From Usnea hakonensis (Eukaryota; Ascomycota; Lecanoromycetes; Lecanorales; Parmeliaceae): DNA of 64,000 nt. The notes under the pieces were generated by a model. That model was not told where the DNA came from and ran no database searches. It saw nothing but the letters and a program-made list of their open reading frames with translations. Numbering within the stretch: the first letter of the stretch is position 1; every line of letters starts with the position of its first letter. The translations under genes were made by a program, and so were the position numbers. The stretch covers positions 37,503-101,502 of the forward strand of contig BLJB01000210.1 in the NCBI GenBank assembly GCA_013423325.1. Reading direction: 5' to 3'. Of the stretch, positions 1 to 9,929 are shown piece after piece.

Positions 1-380
1 AGATAACTATTTTAAATAATACCTCTAACGCCTCGATTATACTACTTAAACTATATATAAGGAGAACCCCGATAATTTTAATATAGAATCTAATTCTAAT
101 CTAGAAGATAGTCTATTTATCCTTACCCGCTTAGAGAGTATTAAATCTAAATTATCTAAAGTCCGATCTTAGGGGGGGGGTACTATTACGGTTTCTTAAT
201 ATATATATAATATATATTTAGATCTAAATTTACTCTTTTATTTACTTCTTCTAAATATATATATTATTTACTAGCGTATAGAGTATAGGTATTTAAAGGG
301 CTTATTTTTCTAGCGAACTCTCTTTCTCTTTCTTTCCTCTTTATATTCGTCTTATATAACTAGCCTCTACTCATAGTTAG

Positions 381-446
381 AGACAAATCATTAATACCAA
401 ATCCTTGCGCCCGTGAATCCTTGCCTGAACCTTGACAGCTAGAGGC
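381..446. other. Short island of non-RIP composition
   Basis: Within the left AT-rich block this ~65-base stretch has many CA and TG dinucleotides (for example in TCATTAATACCAAATCC and TTGCCTGAACCTTGACAGC), while the hundreds of bases on each side have almost none. It may be a later insertion, a non-repeated fragment that escaped RIP, or an LTR or element edge. No coding potential was seen. Confidence 0.5.
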
Positions 447-953
447 GTTACGCGCGTTTAAGGTAATATAGAATAGGGTAAAGGCTATAGAGAAGGCCTT
501 CTATAGTATAGGGAGTTACTTTACTTAACGTTATAATTAGCGGCTAAATAGTCTATATATAGTTAACTAGGAAAGCCGCGTAGCGCGGTTTTAATAAGTC
601 TATAGTTTCTATCTTCTCCCTATATAAGCTAAACGTATTAAATATATAATCTTAATAATAATATTAATAGATTATAATTATATATAATTATATAACGGCG
701 CTAGGGTTAACCCTACCCCGACCTTACCTAGAATATCTAGTAATAACCCCCTATTAATAAAACCTAGCTATAACCTCCCGTTAATAAAACCTAGTAATAA
801 CCCCCCCGTTAATAAAGCTTAATAATATCGCTAAGTAATATTATCTAATAATTACCTATAATCTCTAAAAATAAAACTCCTCCGGGAATTTAATCTATTT
901 ATATTATAATAGAAGCTACCTCCCCGCTTACTAGGCTTTCTACTAGCCCCCTT

Positions 954-3715
954 ATGCCCGCTTACTCTATACCTATCCTCCTAGGATCTCCGAGCCGCTA
1001 CGGTACTCCGCGCCGCTACTTAAAGAGACGTTACCGCGTATCTATATCGTGCCTCCTCTCCGCCGTATCTTTAGATTCCCTATCGGATTCCCCTACTATT
1101 TCTTTAAATAGTAGTGTATCTCCTACCCCTATAGCTACTTAAGAGAATTTAGAGTCCGAGAGTAAGAAATAAATTACTAGAACTAAAAAGCGTTACTATT
1201 ATAGACGTATTATAGATAAAGAGAAGATAATCGGTATATTAGCGGCCCTAGCTAATATTAGATAAAATATAAAGCGCTTCTTTCGGGTAATTTATAAATA
1301 TCGAAAGATTTATTCTTTCTACTTAATATAGAAGTAATTCTTTAACTTTATTTATTCTAAGTTATTTAAAGACCCCCTCTTTAAAAGGAACTAGAAATCG
1401 AAAAAATTTAGGTCCACTATTAAGGAATAGAGCTATAGGTAGGCTACTAATACCCTCTATTAAGAGATTAAGGAGTTAGGGTAATACGCGATATTTAATC
1501 TCTTTTATCCCCTAGAGGGAGGAACGGAATCTAGAATATTATAGCTAGTTAAAGATACCGCTTTAGCTATATTATACTTAGCGCCGTATTAGCTCGATAT
1601 CTTTTAGTCTATTCGGCTTAAGGCTCGTCCTTATAACTCCTCTCTAGAGAATACTAGCCCCGTCGCCTAGTAGCCCGCTATCCTAATTTTATCTATTCTC
1701 TACTATCTAATACGGCTATATAAATCGACTAACTTCTAGACGATTTTAGGGCTCTATCTCTACTAGGGGGAGGCGCGACGCCGAGTACTTAATATACTAA
1801 TCTAATTTAGTTTAATTATATTATATTCGACCTTATAGCGGCGTATAGAGGTATTATAAAAGGATACTAAAAAGAAGGTTTATATAGTAGAGTAAACTAT
1901 AAGTATTATCTTAATATATAATAACTTTAAGTTTATAGAAGGTAGGCGTAACGAGAGAATAGGGGATCTTAGGGAATTCCGATTAATTATAATAATACTA
2001 ATTTTAAAGGGATAGTAATTCGAGAGAGGCGCCCTATAATAATATATATAGCGGCCGGAGTTATTATTTTTATTAGCCGAAAAAATTATTACCGGGCTTT
2101 AACGTTATAATCTAAGTCGAGATATAAGGCGATAGTTTAGTTCGAGGTTAATAGAGATATCTAGCTAATTTATTTATCGCGTAGATTCGACTATATTATA
2201 TTAAGTTAGTAATATCGGCTATATATATATAAATTCCGGGTAATCTACCGATCCTATAGATTACTACGATACCCGAGTTAGAGAAACTTAAGCTGGTAAA
2301 AATAGCTTACTACCTAATAATACTAGTATTTAAGGATAAAAGTATAACCGCTAATAATATATATATATTAGAGGATATCTTTAAGTAGTAGTTAAAATTA
2401 GAAGATAAAAACCTAGCGTTTAATATAGTTTTACGCTTAGTATATAGTAACTTTAAGACGTAGTCGCGGATATAGTCTATAAAAACTCTACGTAGTAAGA
2501 TCTTAAAGCTATTATTTAACCGCTTTAAGTAGCTCCTATTCGGGTTAGGCCTCTAGTACCTCCGCTATAATATACTATAGTTACTCTATAGAATATATTA
2601 GGGGGGATCTAGTACCGCGGTAGACCTATTTATACTTTAGTATACGGCCGATTAGTAAGACCGGGCCCGGATAGTTTAGCTAAAAGACTTCGCGACGTTA
2701 GAAGATCTAATTATCTATAGCTACTAGGCGCGAATAGTTAGAACGTAGATTAGATTCCTATAATAATAAGATATTAACCCCTAACGCGTCGAGGATACTA
2801 CGTACTAGCTAAAGACCTAGCCGATAATCTAGCCCTAAGTATTATAGTAAATATCGAAAAATATTTATATACTGGCCCCGTCTATTACGCCGGGTATACG
2901 ACCCCCTACGCGCGATTAATAATTTTAAAACTATTAGTATTTTTATATATACGTTAAACTCTACTTAACTCTATAATACGCGATTAAATACGCGGATATA
3001 GGCCTCCTTCGCTATACCTTACGCTATATTATAATTATATTCTAGGCGGAAGTTACTAGTACTCTAAAATACGCCTAAGCCCTATTATATACTCTTTATA
3101 TAGTAGATTTGCCGGCTATAACGATTCGGCTATAAGAGTACGTCTTAGTAAATAGCCTTATTAATCTACGGGGGAACGTTAATATAAACTTTAAGCTTAA
3201 CCGTCTTTTAGAACTACTAAATAATAATCTTAAAGCGTTTTAAAATAATCGATTATACTACTCTATATATAGCGATAGACTACTTAAGAATTAGGTACTA
3301 AATAGACTATATTTCCTAGAGCTATAAAGAACGGTAGAGCTAGTCTTTAAGGTACTAATATTAAAATTATATCCTATAAAGAGCGTCGCGGAGGATATTT
3401 AGAATATAGCTACTAATTTTACCTATAGATCTCTTATCCTATTTACTAATAAGAATAGGACGCGGTAGGATCGATTTTCTTATAATCTAATAGTTAACCT
3501 CTTTTATACTAGGCTTAAACGCTTAAGCTAGAATATATTAAAATATAATAAGCGATATATAAAAAGTTAATCCGTATCTATAGAAGATCTAAATAAGGGG
3601 ATTAATAACCCGGCGCTAGATATTACTAGCTTATTAGTACTAAATAGTTTACTAAATAGCCTAACTATCCTAATAACGTTTATAGATAGCGCGGTCGATA
3701 TCTTCGTTAATTAAC
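954..3715 (+). pseudogene. RIP-degraded relic resembling DUF6589 repeat-associated protein
   Basis: A long coding-like stretch is readable on + once TAG/TAA are understood as former CAG, CAA or TGG codons. An intact stretch of 62 codons begins at 954, and protein-like sequence continues beyond its stop to about 3,700, with frame changes. Readable segments include NNFKFIEGRRNERIGD near 1,920, LVNSLINLRGNVNINFKLN near 3,150 and SDRLLKN near 3,270. The order and flavour (a conserved DN-F motif, then a late segment of the type LVN.RG...F.ELD..LE..N) recall fungal DUF6589 proteins, which occur in many copies in repeat-rich DNA. The assignment is from memory of the family and needs a profile search. 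The copy is certainly not functional: dozens of stops interrupt it. Confidence 0.4.
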
Positions 3716-4561
3716 TAGTACGTTAAAATTGCGCGGCGCGGAATTATTAACTAGTTATATTAACTAGCTATCTCGAAAATATAGGGGTAGCTACCTACCC
3801 TTACGATATAGGCGGTTAAAAGATAGCTATAGCGGCTCGCCCGCTATTAAATCCTATAGTAGTTACTATAGTATCGCTAATTACTCTTCCCTTATACTCG
3901 TAGCCTCGCGGGTACGCGTAGAGCTACTCGAGGGCTAACTTTTAATATAATAACCTATACTACCCGCGTATCTAGTAGCTACCGCGTACCGGTCTTCGCG
4001 AACTTCGGAACTAATTATATAACCTACTATAATTTCTTAGCTAGCCCTAGATCTAGACCCCGCGATACTCCTACTAATACGTACTAACTCGGTATTATTA
4101 TTTATATAATAGTCTATAGTTTCTTATATAGTTTACGATACCGCTTTACCCTTCTTATATACCGCCTTTACTATAAGCTTACTATATCTATACGCGATTA
4201 TCTAGCTTTACCTACGCGTCTCGAACTCTACCGCTTCTATATTATATAGGGGGTCCGGCTTCCGCTTTTTTTTAATATCGTTATAGATTATCTAGGTATC
4301 GAAAACTACTCTACGATCCAACGCTATTACCTAGTTACGAAGTAAGATCTCTAAGATCTCGGAATAGTAGCGCGATAGTCTAGACTACTTATTTCTAATC
4401 TATTACTATATCGTCCTCTTATCGTAAATATACTCCGCCTACGTTACTAACTCTACTAATACTTTATCTAGTATTAATAGTATTAAGAAGAATCTTAAAT
4501 AAGAGCCCGTAAATTTTTCCTCCGCCTTTTATTATCTCTAGGCTCGTAGTTCTAATAGAAA

Positions 4562-6050
4562 TTATAGACGCTTAAGTAAGGTCCTATCTAGCGATTTATT
4601 TAACTTACTAATAATAGTAGTAGAGATCGCGAAGTCTAGGTCGTAAATCGAGTAGTAGGGGGTCGACTTTATATAATATACTAATCTACTCTCCTTATTA
4701 TTAAAAAAGTCGAGGCTAACTACGTAAATATAACCTTCCGGCTTTATATTAATAAGGTTATATAGACCTAGTACTATCCGAGCGCGCCGATCCATATCTA
4801 ATATTTTTACGCGCGTTACCTTCGAATTAGTTACCGCGTTACTAGACTCAATAATACCGGGTATTACCATAGAACTTCGGGGACCTATATACTATAAAGG
4901 ATATAAAAGGGTAAACTATATTTATCCCTTACTATAGCGTATCGCGTAACCTATCCGCTAATATACTTTCTAAATCGACGATAGGAGTAACTATTAGATA
5001 ACCCGTTATATATCGGGATTATCTACCTCTAGGCTATACGCGTCTATAGTAATAATAATTCTAGGAGACGTATATTAGGCGGATAATTAATTAAATCGTT
5101 ATATAATACTTTGCTTATCTTGAGTCGTTATCGTTATAAAATATAGTACGACTAAGCTAGCTATCTCGATAGGATATAGTAATTACTTTATCTATATATA
5201 TATTAGCTTATAGATATTATTAATATTATTTATAGAATCTATAAAGATAATTATCTTAGGAACGTCCTATACTATAGTAATCCGCGTTAGTAAAATATAT
5301 TATAGGTCGAGTATACTATTAATAGTATTCCTTATAGGGCTAATCTAGATATAGATTTTTAGCTAATCGAGCGGCGTTCTTATAATAACTATATCCTCTA
5401 AGAATATATATCGTTCTCGAATAGTATCGAGTATTTAAATATTAAGGGTTACCGATATACCTAGAAGCGGAATATAACTAGATAATCGGGCGCGAAAAAT
5501 ACTAAGATTAAAGTAGGCCGGCCGAAACTCCTACTACTTAGTAACTAGATAGAGCTTATTAATAACTAATAAATATAGCTTCGACGAGAAACTAGAATAT
5601 TATAAGACCTCGATATTAAAGTCTCTATTAGATATAATCTCGAGACTTATAAAGACTATTATAATTAGTATTTAGTATCTAGAGTTCCCCTAGCTATTAT
5701 ACTATAGGTAAAGTATTTAGAGCGGATCTTTATAACGCTCGCGGTATTATAGCTATTACTATTTAAGATAAAGGGGTAACTAGTAGGTACTCGATTTATC
5801 TTTTTATATTACTCCTCTAATAATACGTTTAGGGGTATAATAATTAGTACTATCCTAACTAGCGAAAATATAAATAGTATAATAAGAAAGATAATACTCT
5901 TTCTAAATCTAGTTTTAATAATTAGGATTAGATCCTATATCTAGTTTAGAATTATATTAAGGGCGTTATACTACTACTCTTTTAAATTTATTTCGAAGTA
6001 GATTACTACTACCTACCTTATATATTCTAGACTAATATATTTATTACTAG
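4562..6050 (-). pseudogene. RIP-degraded RecQ-type DNA helicase relic
   Basis: Translated on the minus strand, the sequence gives helicase motifs in the right order. A Walker A-like segment (TRFRKSIIF, expected form xGxGKS) lies near 5,900. A motif II region (LLVINKLYLVTK, where the family has a DE.H box followed by W) near 5,560 runs into EFRPAYFNL, the RecQ-style RPDY-like segment. A motif V-like stretch (IIITIDAYSLEVDNPDI) lies near 5,045, followed by a motif VI-like RIGYAIR near 4,945. Internal stops sit where CAG, CAA or TGG are expected. An intact stretch of 102 codons at 4,562-4,870 follows the same strand and may be the C-terminal part. RecQ-like helicases are known from fungal subtelomeres and repeats; whether this copy is telomere-linked cannot be told. 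It is non-functional and converges on the + relic at 954-3,715. Confidence 0.7.
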
Positions 6051-6525
6051 TATCTATTATTATTATTAATAATAACGCGCTAGTAGCTATACTAGATATA
6101 GCTTTATTTAAATAGTCTTTAGTATAACTCTTTATAATACCCTCCGATAGCTCGAATAGATAGCCGGATTTATTGATAATAATCTATTAACCTTTCCGGT
6201 ATATAGTCGTTACTACGTAGGTAGTTAAATTTCGAGTCGAAGTTAAAATTTTTTCGATAATCTACCTCTAGAGTACGATATATAAATTAGGTACTATTAT
6301 AATATCGCGTACTTAATAGAGTATATATATAGGTATAAGCCCGTATATATTACTTAAATAAAAATAATAGTATTAGATTTAGAATCGCGTTATAAAGTAA
6401 ACTATTAATCTAAAAAATCTATAACTTAAAAATTATATAGGAAATCGCTAAAATAACGCGAAACCTAGTATAATTACGGGGTTCTACGCTTAGACCTACC
6501 GCCGTTACGCTATATAGTTAGCGAA

Positions 6526-6599
6526 CTAACCCGAAGGGGCTTAGGTAACGGCCGCTAACCCGAAGGGGCTTAGCGTAAAGCTAACCCGAAGGGGCTTAG
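6526..6599. repeat. Three copies of a 19-bp hairpin-forming repeat
   Basis: The sequence CTAACCCGAAGGGGCTTAG occurs at 6526-6544, 6555-6573 and 6581-6599, spaced by 10 and 7 bases. Each copy can fold on itself (CTAA.CCC, loop GAA, GGG..TTAG). A related, longer hairpin (GCGCTA...TAGCGC around CCGAAAGAGG) lies inside both LTRs of the element at 57,755-58,969, so this may be LTR or element-end debris at the edge of the left repeat block. Confidence 0.75.
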
Positions 6600-6635
6600 C
6601 GCTGGCATGTCTGAGGGACTGAGGCAAATTTGCTT

Positions 6636-6674
6636 ATTAAGAGTCATACGCTCTACCGATTGAGCCACCCCGGC
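6636..6674 (-). pseudogene. Truncated tRNA-Lys(CUU), 5' half only
   Basis: Read on the minus strand from 6674, the sequence starts GCCGGGGTGGCTCAATCGG and contains an A-box/D-arm (GGCTCAATCGGTAGAGC). The 5' anticodon stem and loop TATGA-CTCTTAA give anticodon CTT. The match stops at about 6636: the expected TCATA stem partner and the T-arm are missing, replaced by unrelated sequence leading into the hairpin repeats. A tRNA intron was considered, but no 3' half with a B-box was found downstream. It sits exactly at the border of the RIP block, which suggests a breakpoint within a tRNA gene. Confidence 0.55.
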
Positions 6675-6827
6675 TACCTTACTTGACATGAAGATTTGGG
6701 CATAATTTGACATATATTTTAAAATTCAACGAGCTCTTAGTGCGCTGCTAAATTAAATCTTTGACGAGGGTCAAGTACATAAGAAGGTGGCCACGCACAG
6801 GTGGCTGCTCCTCCCACATTTGGATTT

Positions 6828-7247
6828 TCATACAAATTTTGGTGCGGAAACACGAGCAAATAAATGGGTAGCGATTTTTCGTTTTTTGTTTTTATACAGG
6901 ACTGAAAACAGCCCTCGGCGCCCCCAGGCAAGCTGGAGACGCCGTGGACCTATGTCGAATCGAAACAGCGAACCCACCACCAAGTACCTGGCCCCTGGCA
7001 CCGGGATCACTAACAACACAGGAGGAAGTGAGACGACGGTAGCAGAGATAGGTAGAGTTTGGTGGTTCCCAGCGAATGATTTCTTGATATCCCAGCGAGA
7101 TATAATACCTTCCCAGAGGGAGTGAACAGAGGCGTTGCCGCGCCAAAGTACACTAACAGTAACCATTGCGACCGAAAGCGCAATGGCACTCAGGGGGCTC
7201 AAATTGACACGAGGGCTCGTGGTACGGGGGCTTGTCATCATCATCAT
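6828..7247 (-). CDS. Possible small hypothetical protein with N-terminal hydrophobic segment
   Basis: An ATG at 7247 opens 139 codons. Residues ~20-36 (LSAIALSVAMVTVSVLW) could be a signal anchor and a second hydrophobic stretch follows near residues 70-85. No family was recognised. The C-terminal part becomes Lys/Arg-rich and is less protein-like, and GTGCCAGG within the second half could be a splice donor, so the true end is uncertain. The other short frames on both strands here look like noise. It could be non-coding. Confidence 0.22.
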   Translation of the reverse strand: MMMMTSPRTTSPRVNLSPLSAIALSVAMVTVSVLWRGNASVHSLWEGIISRWDIKKSFAGNHQTLPISATVVSLPPVLLVIPVPGARYLVVGSLFRFDIGPRRLQLAWGRRGLFSVLYKNKKRKIATHLFARVSAPKFV

Positions 7248-7489
7248 GTAGAGAGTGGAGCCTTGATCCCTGGGGGAGAGGCTAGTTTAGATAGGGCATG
7301 GATCCATGCGGGGACCGGGAACCCCTGTACATAGATCCCTTTGGCTGGGCCTTAGCTGCCTGTGACGCCCCTAGGGGTGACCAGTATGACTTAATCGATC
7401 AATCAATCAATGGGTAGCGATATGTTGACACCTCCTGTTACTAAGGTACATTGACAACCCCCTCCTTAACATGAGTATACTTACCCCTG

Positions 7490-7670
7490 GAAAAGCAACA
7501 CCCTATGAACCAAATCCACCAAATCTGCCATGCGCGAATCACTACCATTGCCATGGCCTGGAGCATGGTAGATCGCATGCCACTGCCACGCCTGAAGTAT
7601 TCAATTTGCCATACCTGAAGCATTACCGTTGCCATGCCTAAAGCATTCACATTGCCATAGCGGCGAGCTA
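7490..7670. repeat. Degenerate ~25-bp tandem repeat
   Basis: About five imperfect copies of a unit like TTGCCATGCCTGAAGCATT follow one another (for example TTGCCATACCTGAAGCATTA and TTGCCATGCCTAAAGCATTC). No gene is recognised in 7,250-9,270 around it. Confidence 0.5.
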
Positions 7671-8228
7671 TGGCCCTGGGAACTTAATTTCTATGATAGG
7701 TACCTACACTACAAACAAGGTACCGCGGTCGGAGCTTGGTCGATATCTTCGCCCTGAAGTCCTAGCGCCCAGAATTTCGTAGCCCCCTTTCGTATACCCT
7801 TAGTGATATCCATATTCGAACGTATCGATCGCGCGCGAGGGGGCACTTGGCCTCCAGGTGGACTGTAGGAGAGGAAATGTCTGGTGCTGGTTGTTTGGTG
7901 AAAGCTTCGTGCTCGAGAACCATGAGAGTATGACAAGCTAGGTAGTAGGAAGAGAGCTACAGATACACCCTGTAAAGCCTCGGCCAAGACGATGTGCTAA
8001 GACTAGATGAGACCGTGTTATTTGTATATTCAGAGGTGAAGCATCATTTTCCAACGGTATTGGGACCATCGGCAAAGACGCCGCTGCGGTGGAGTTTGAT
8101 GATTGATTGTAATTGGGACGAGCAAGATAGCTGTGCGGATACTCCGTACAGAGAGACGGGACTGTCTTCGCAGATGTGGGTCTAGGAGAGAATGATCGCA
8201 GTCCCTCACCCTTCACACGCTAGCTAAA

Positions 8229-8515
8229 TTCAGACTCCCATCTCCCACCCCCCCTCCTCGTACACCCTCGCACCCCCCCACCCTCTCACACCCAACCAAC
8301 ACACTCCCGCCTCCCAATCACTCCACATACACCAAATAACACGCTCCTCCAACCATAACATTCCCAATAAAAGCACCGATGAACATGGTTTCAGGGCGTT
8401 CGTTTGTCGGGGACTTATATCTAAGAGGAAAGGGAAGGGGAGGAGAAGGGAGGGGAAGGGAAGGGAAGGTGAAGGGGGGAAGGGAGGCAAGGGGAAGCGG
8501 AATAGGATATGCATA
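8229..8515. other. Strand-asymmetric pyrimidine tract then purine (G/A) tract
   Basis: 8,229-8,350 is strongly C/T-rich (runs of CCCCCC, CACCC). 8,425-8,503 is almost pure purine on the + strand, with runs such as GGGAAGGGGAGGAGAAGGG. Such mirror-like homopurine tracts may form triplex or G-quadruplex structures. The proline-rich frame read on the other strand is a by-product of this composition. No gene is assigned to 7,700-9,270. Confidence 0.5.
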
Positions 8516-9272
8516 TCGGATGTGGGATATTGGTGTGATGGATGACGAACTGCGCGGAAATTATGTGTAGGTGCATTGGGGAAAAGGTGTATGTGTAGAG
8601 GGTTGAGATTGAGTGGTCGTAACAAGATGTAGGAGTAATTATCTGCTATAAATTCCGATTACTCGATCAAGTCAAGAATTTTTCCTACATTTTTATTTAT
8701 TTCCAATTTTTTTGTGCCCTCAACTTCAAAACAGGTTGAGCTGGTTGCGGTAGTCTTTTTCTCTACTGAACTCTAGTCATTATGGAGTCAGGCAAGTGGC
8801 TTGGTGAAGGTGCGGACCAGTTTGATATTGAGTAGCAGACGTGGGCGAATGTCTTACTCAGGATATCAGGTTAAGGCTCACACATTTAGTCGTAACAACA
8901 AAGGGTGCGATAAGTCTGGGCGCATGTACTCCATATTGACAGCCGTGTACAATCTGTAGAAGCGGCTATGGACCAGAGCTTTCGCTTTCCAATCACAGCA
9001 CTCCTTGCGTTCTATCCCATCGCCCGGCGCAGAAACACCAAGATTTGACCCAGCACACGCTTCATTTTCAACCATTTTGTTCCCTTTCCCTTACCTATGC
9101 CACGAAATCGCGTCTTCAACAATCTGGATCACGCGCCAGCTGACCAGCAAGCTACAAAGGTATCCAAAGTCCCTCCCCCACTTTCCAGCCCAGGAAGCTC
9201 CCAAAGCACGCGTCATTACGAATTGCTTCTACCTATCGGTGTAGTAATCTCCCTCCTCACATCTTGGCCGAC

Positions 9273-9697
9273 GGCTCTCATGAGATCTTTACCCTGTTCT
9301 TCGACGATGAAACCCTTAATATCCTCGCCAACAATGCCAATGAGTGCGCCTAAGTACGTCCAGCTCCAGCCGACAAGCCTCACACGAGGACAAGGTCTCC
9401 AACGATGAAAAAAGAGCTTCGCGCTTACATTGCTGCTTACGTTTGGATGGATGTATATCTAGAGAAAGAAGTAAAGGACATTTGGAATACCGACCCAGCT
9501 AAAGGGCTAATACATGATATCGTTCGTTATTGTAGATAGACTCCACACACAATAGATATTTACCACCAAAACCACACCATTATGAACCACTTCATAGTAG
9601 TCCTTGACACTATAATAGAATCTTCTAAATTCCCTAACTTCTTTTTCCTAAAGATTTTTCGTTACGAGTGTGACTACTTCAACGACAAATTGGGCTG
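9273..9697 (+). pseudogene. piggyBac-like transposase fragment
   Basis: A single frame with two internal stops (TAA at 9351, TAG near 9534) reads from 9273 to a terminal TGA at 9695. The first part ends in a segment of the type HEIFTLFFDDETLNILANN. Then come VRPAPADKPHTRTRSPT and ELRAYIAAYVWMDVYLEKEV, followed by IWNTDPAKGLIHDIVRYC. This order matches the start of the piggyBac-derived transposase domain (entry segment, hydrophobic 'LRAYIA..WM' helix, W...D). The catalytic Asp region further on is not present. The composition is normal, not RIP-like, so this is a single-copy or young fragment. The call comes from motif resemblance only. Confidence 0.5.
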
Positions 9698-9929
9698 AAG
9701 GTAGCACGTGTGCACGTGACAACGTCCGGTTTGGTGTACACTACCATTACTTAGGGCTAGGGCTCGCTTAGCGCCTCTGCGGTCACATATTCAGCGACTC
9801 CTTTACGGAGTAGGTAGATACATCATCACATACATTATCCACCATACTCCTCCGTGAGAGCCGGATACAGGTACGCGAGAGGAAGTCATATCCAGTGCAC
9901 AGCTGTTGTGAAGCAAAGAGATTCGTGGT

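Larger units (their letters stand above)
1..6600. repeat. AT-rich RIP-degraded repeat block (left)
   Basis: Composition differs sharply from the central block. CpA and its complement TpG are nearly missing over kilobases, TpA is very common and CpG is still frequent. This is the known outcome of repeat-induced point mutation, which converts CpA to TpA in duplicated DNA. Reading frames are full of TAG and TAA at places where CAG, CAA or TGG would make sense. Two protein relics can be read inside (listed separately). The remainder, including 1-950 and 3,720-4,560, holds no gene I recognise. The block ends near 6,600, at a tRNA fragment. Confidence 0.85.

Noticed and set aside
954..1142. 62-codon intact frame as a stand-alone small gene
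   Set aside because: It is the least mutated stretch of a much longer RIP-degraded coding relic, and its continuation beyond the stop reads as protein.
8230..8625. 131-codon proline/leucine-rich frame on the minus strand
   Set aside because: It comes from the pyrimidine-rich composition; there is no domain, start context or splice support.
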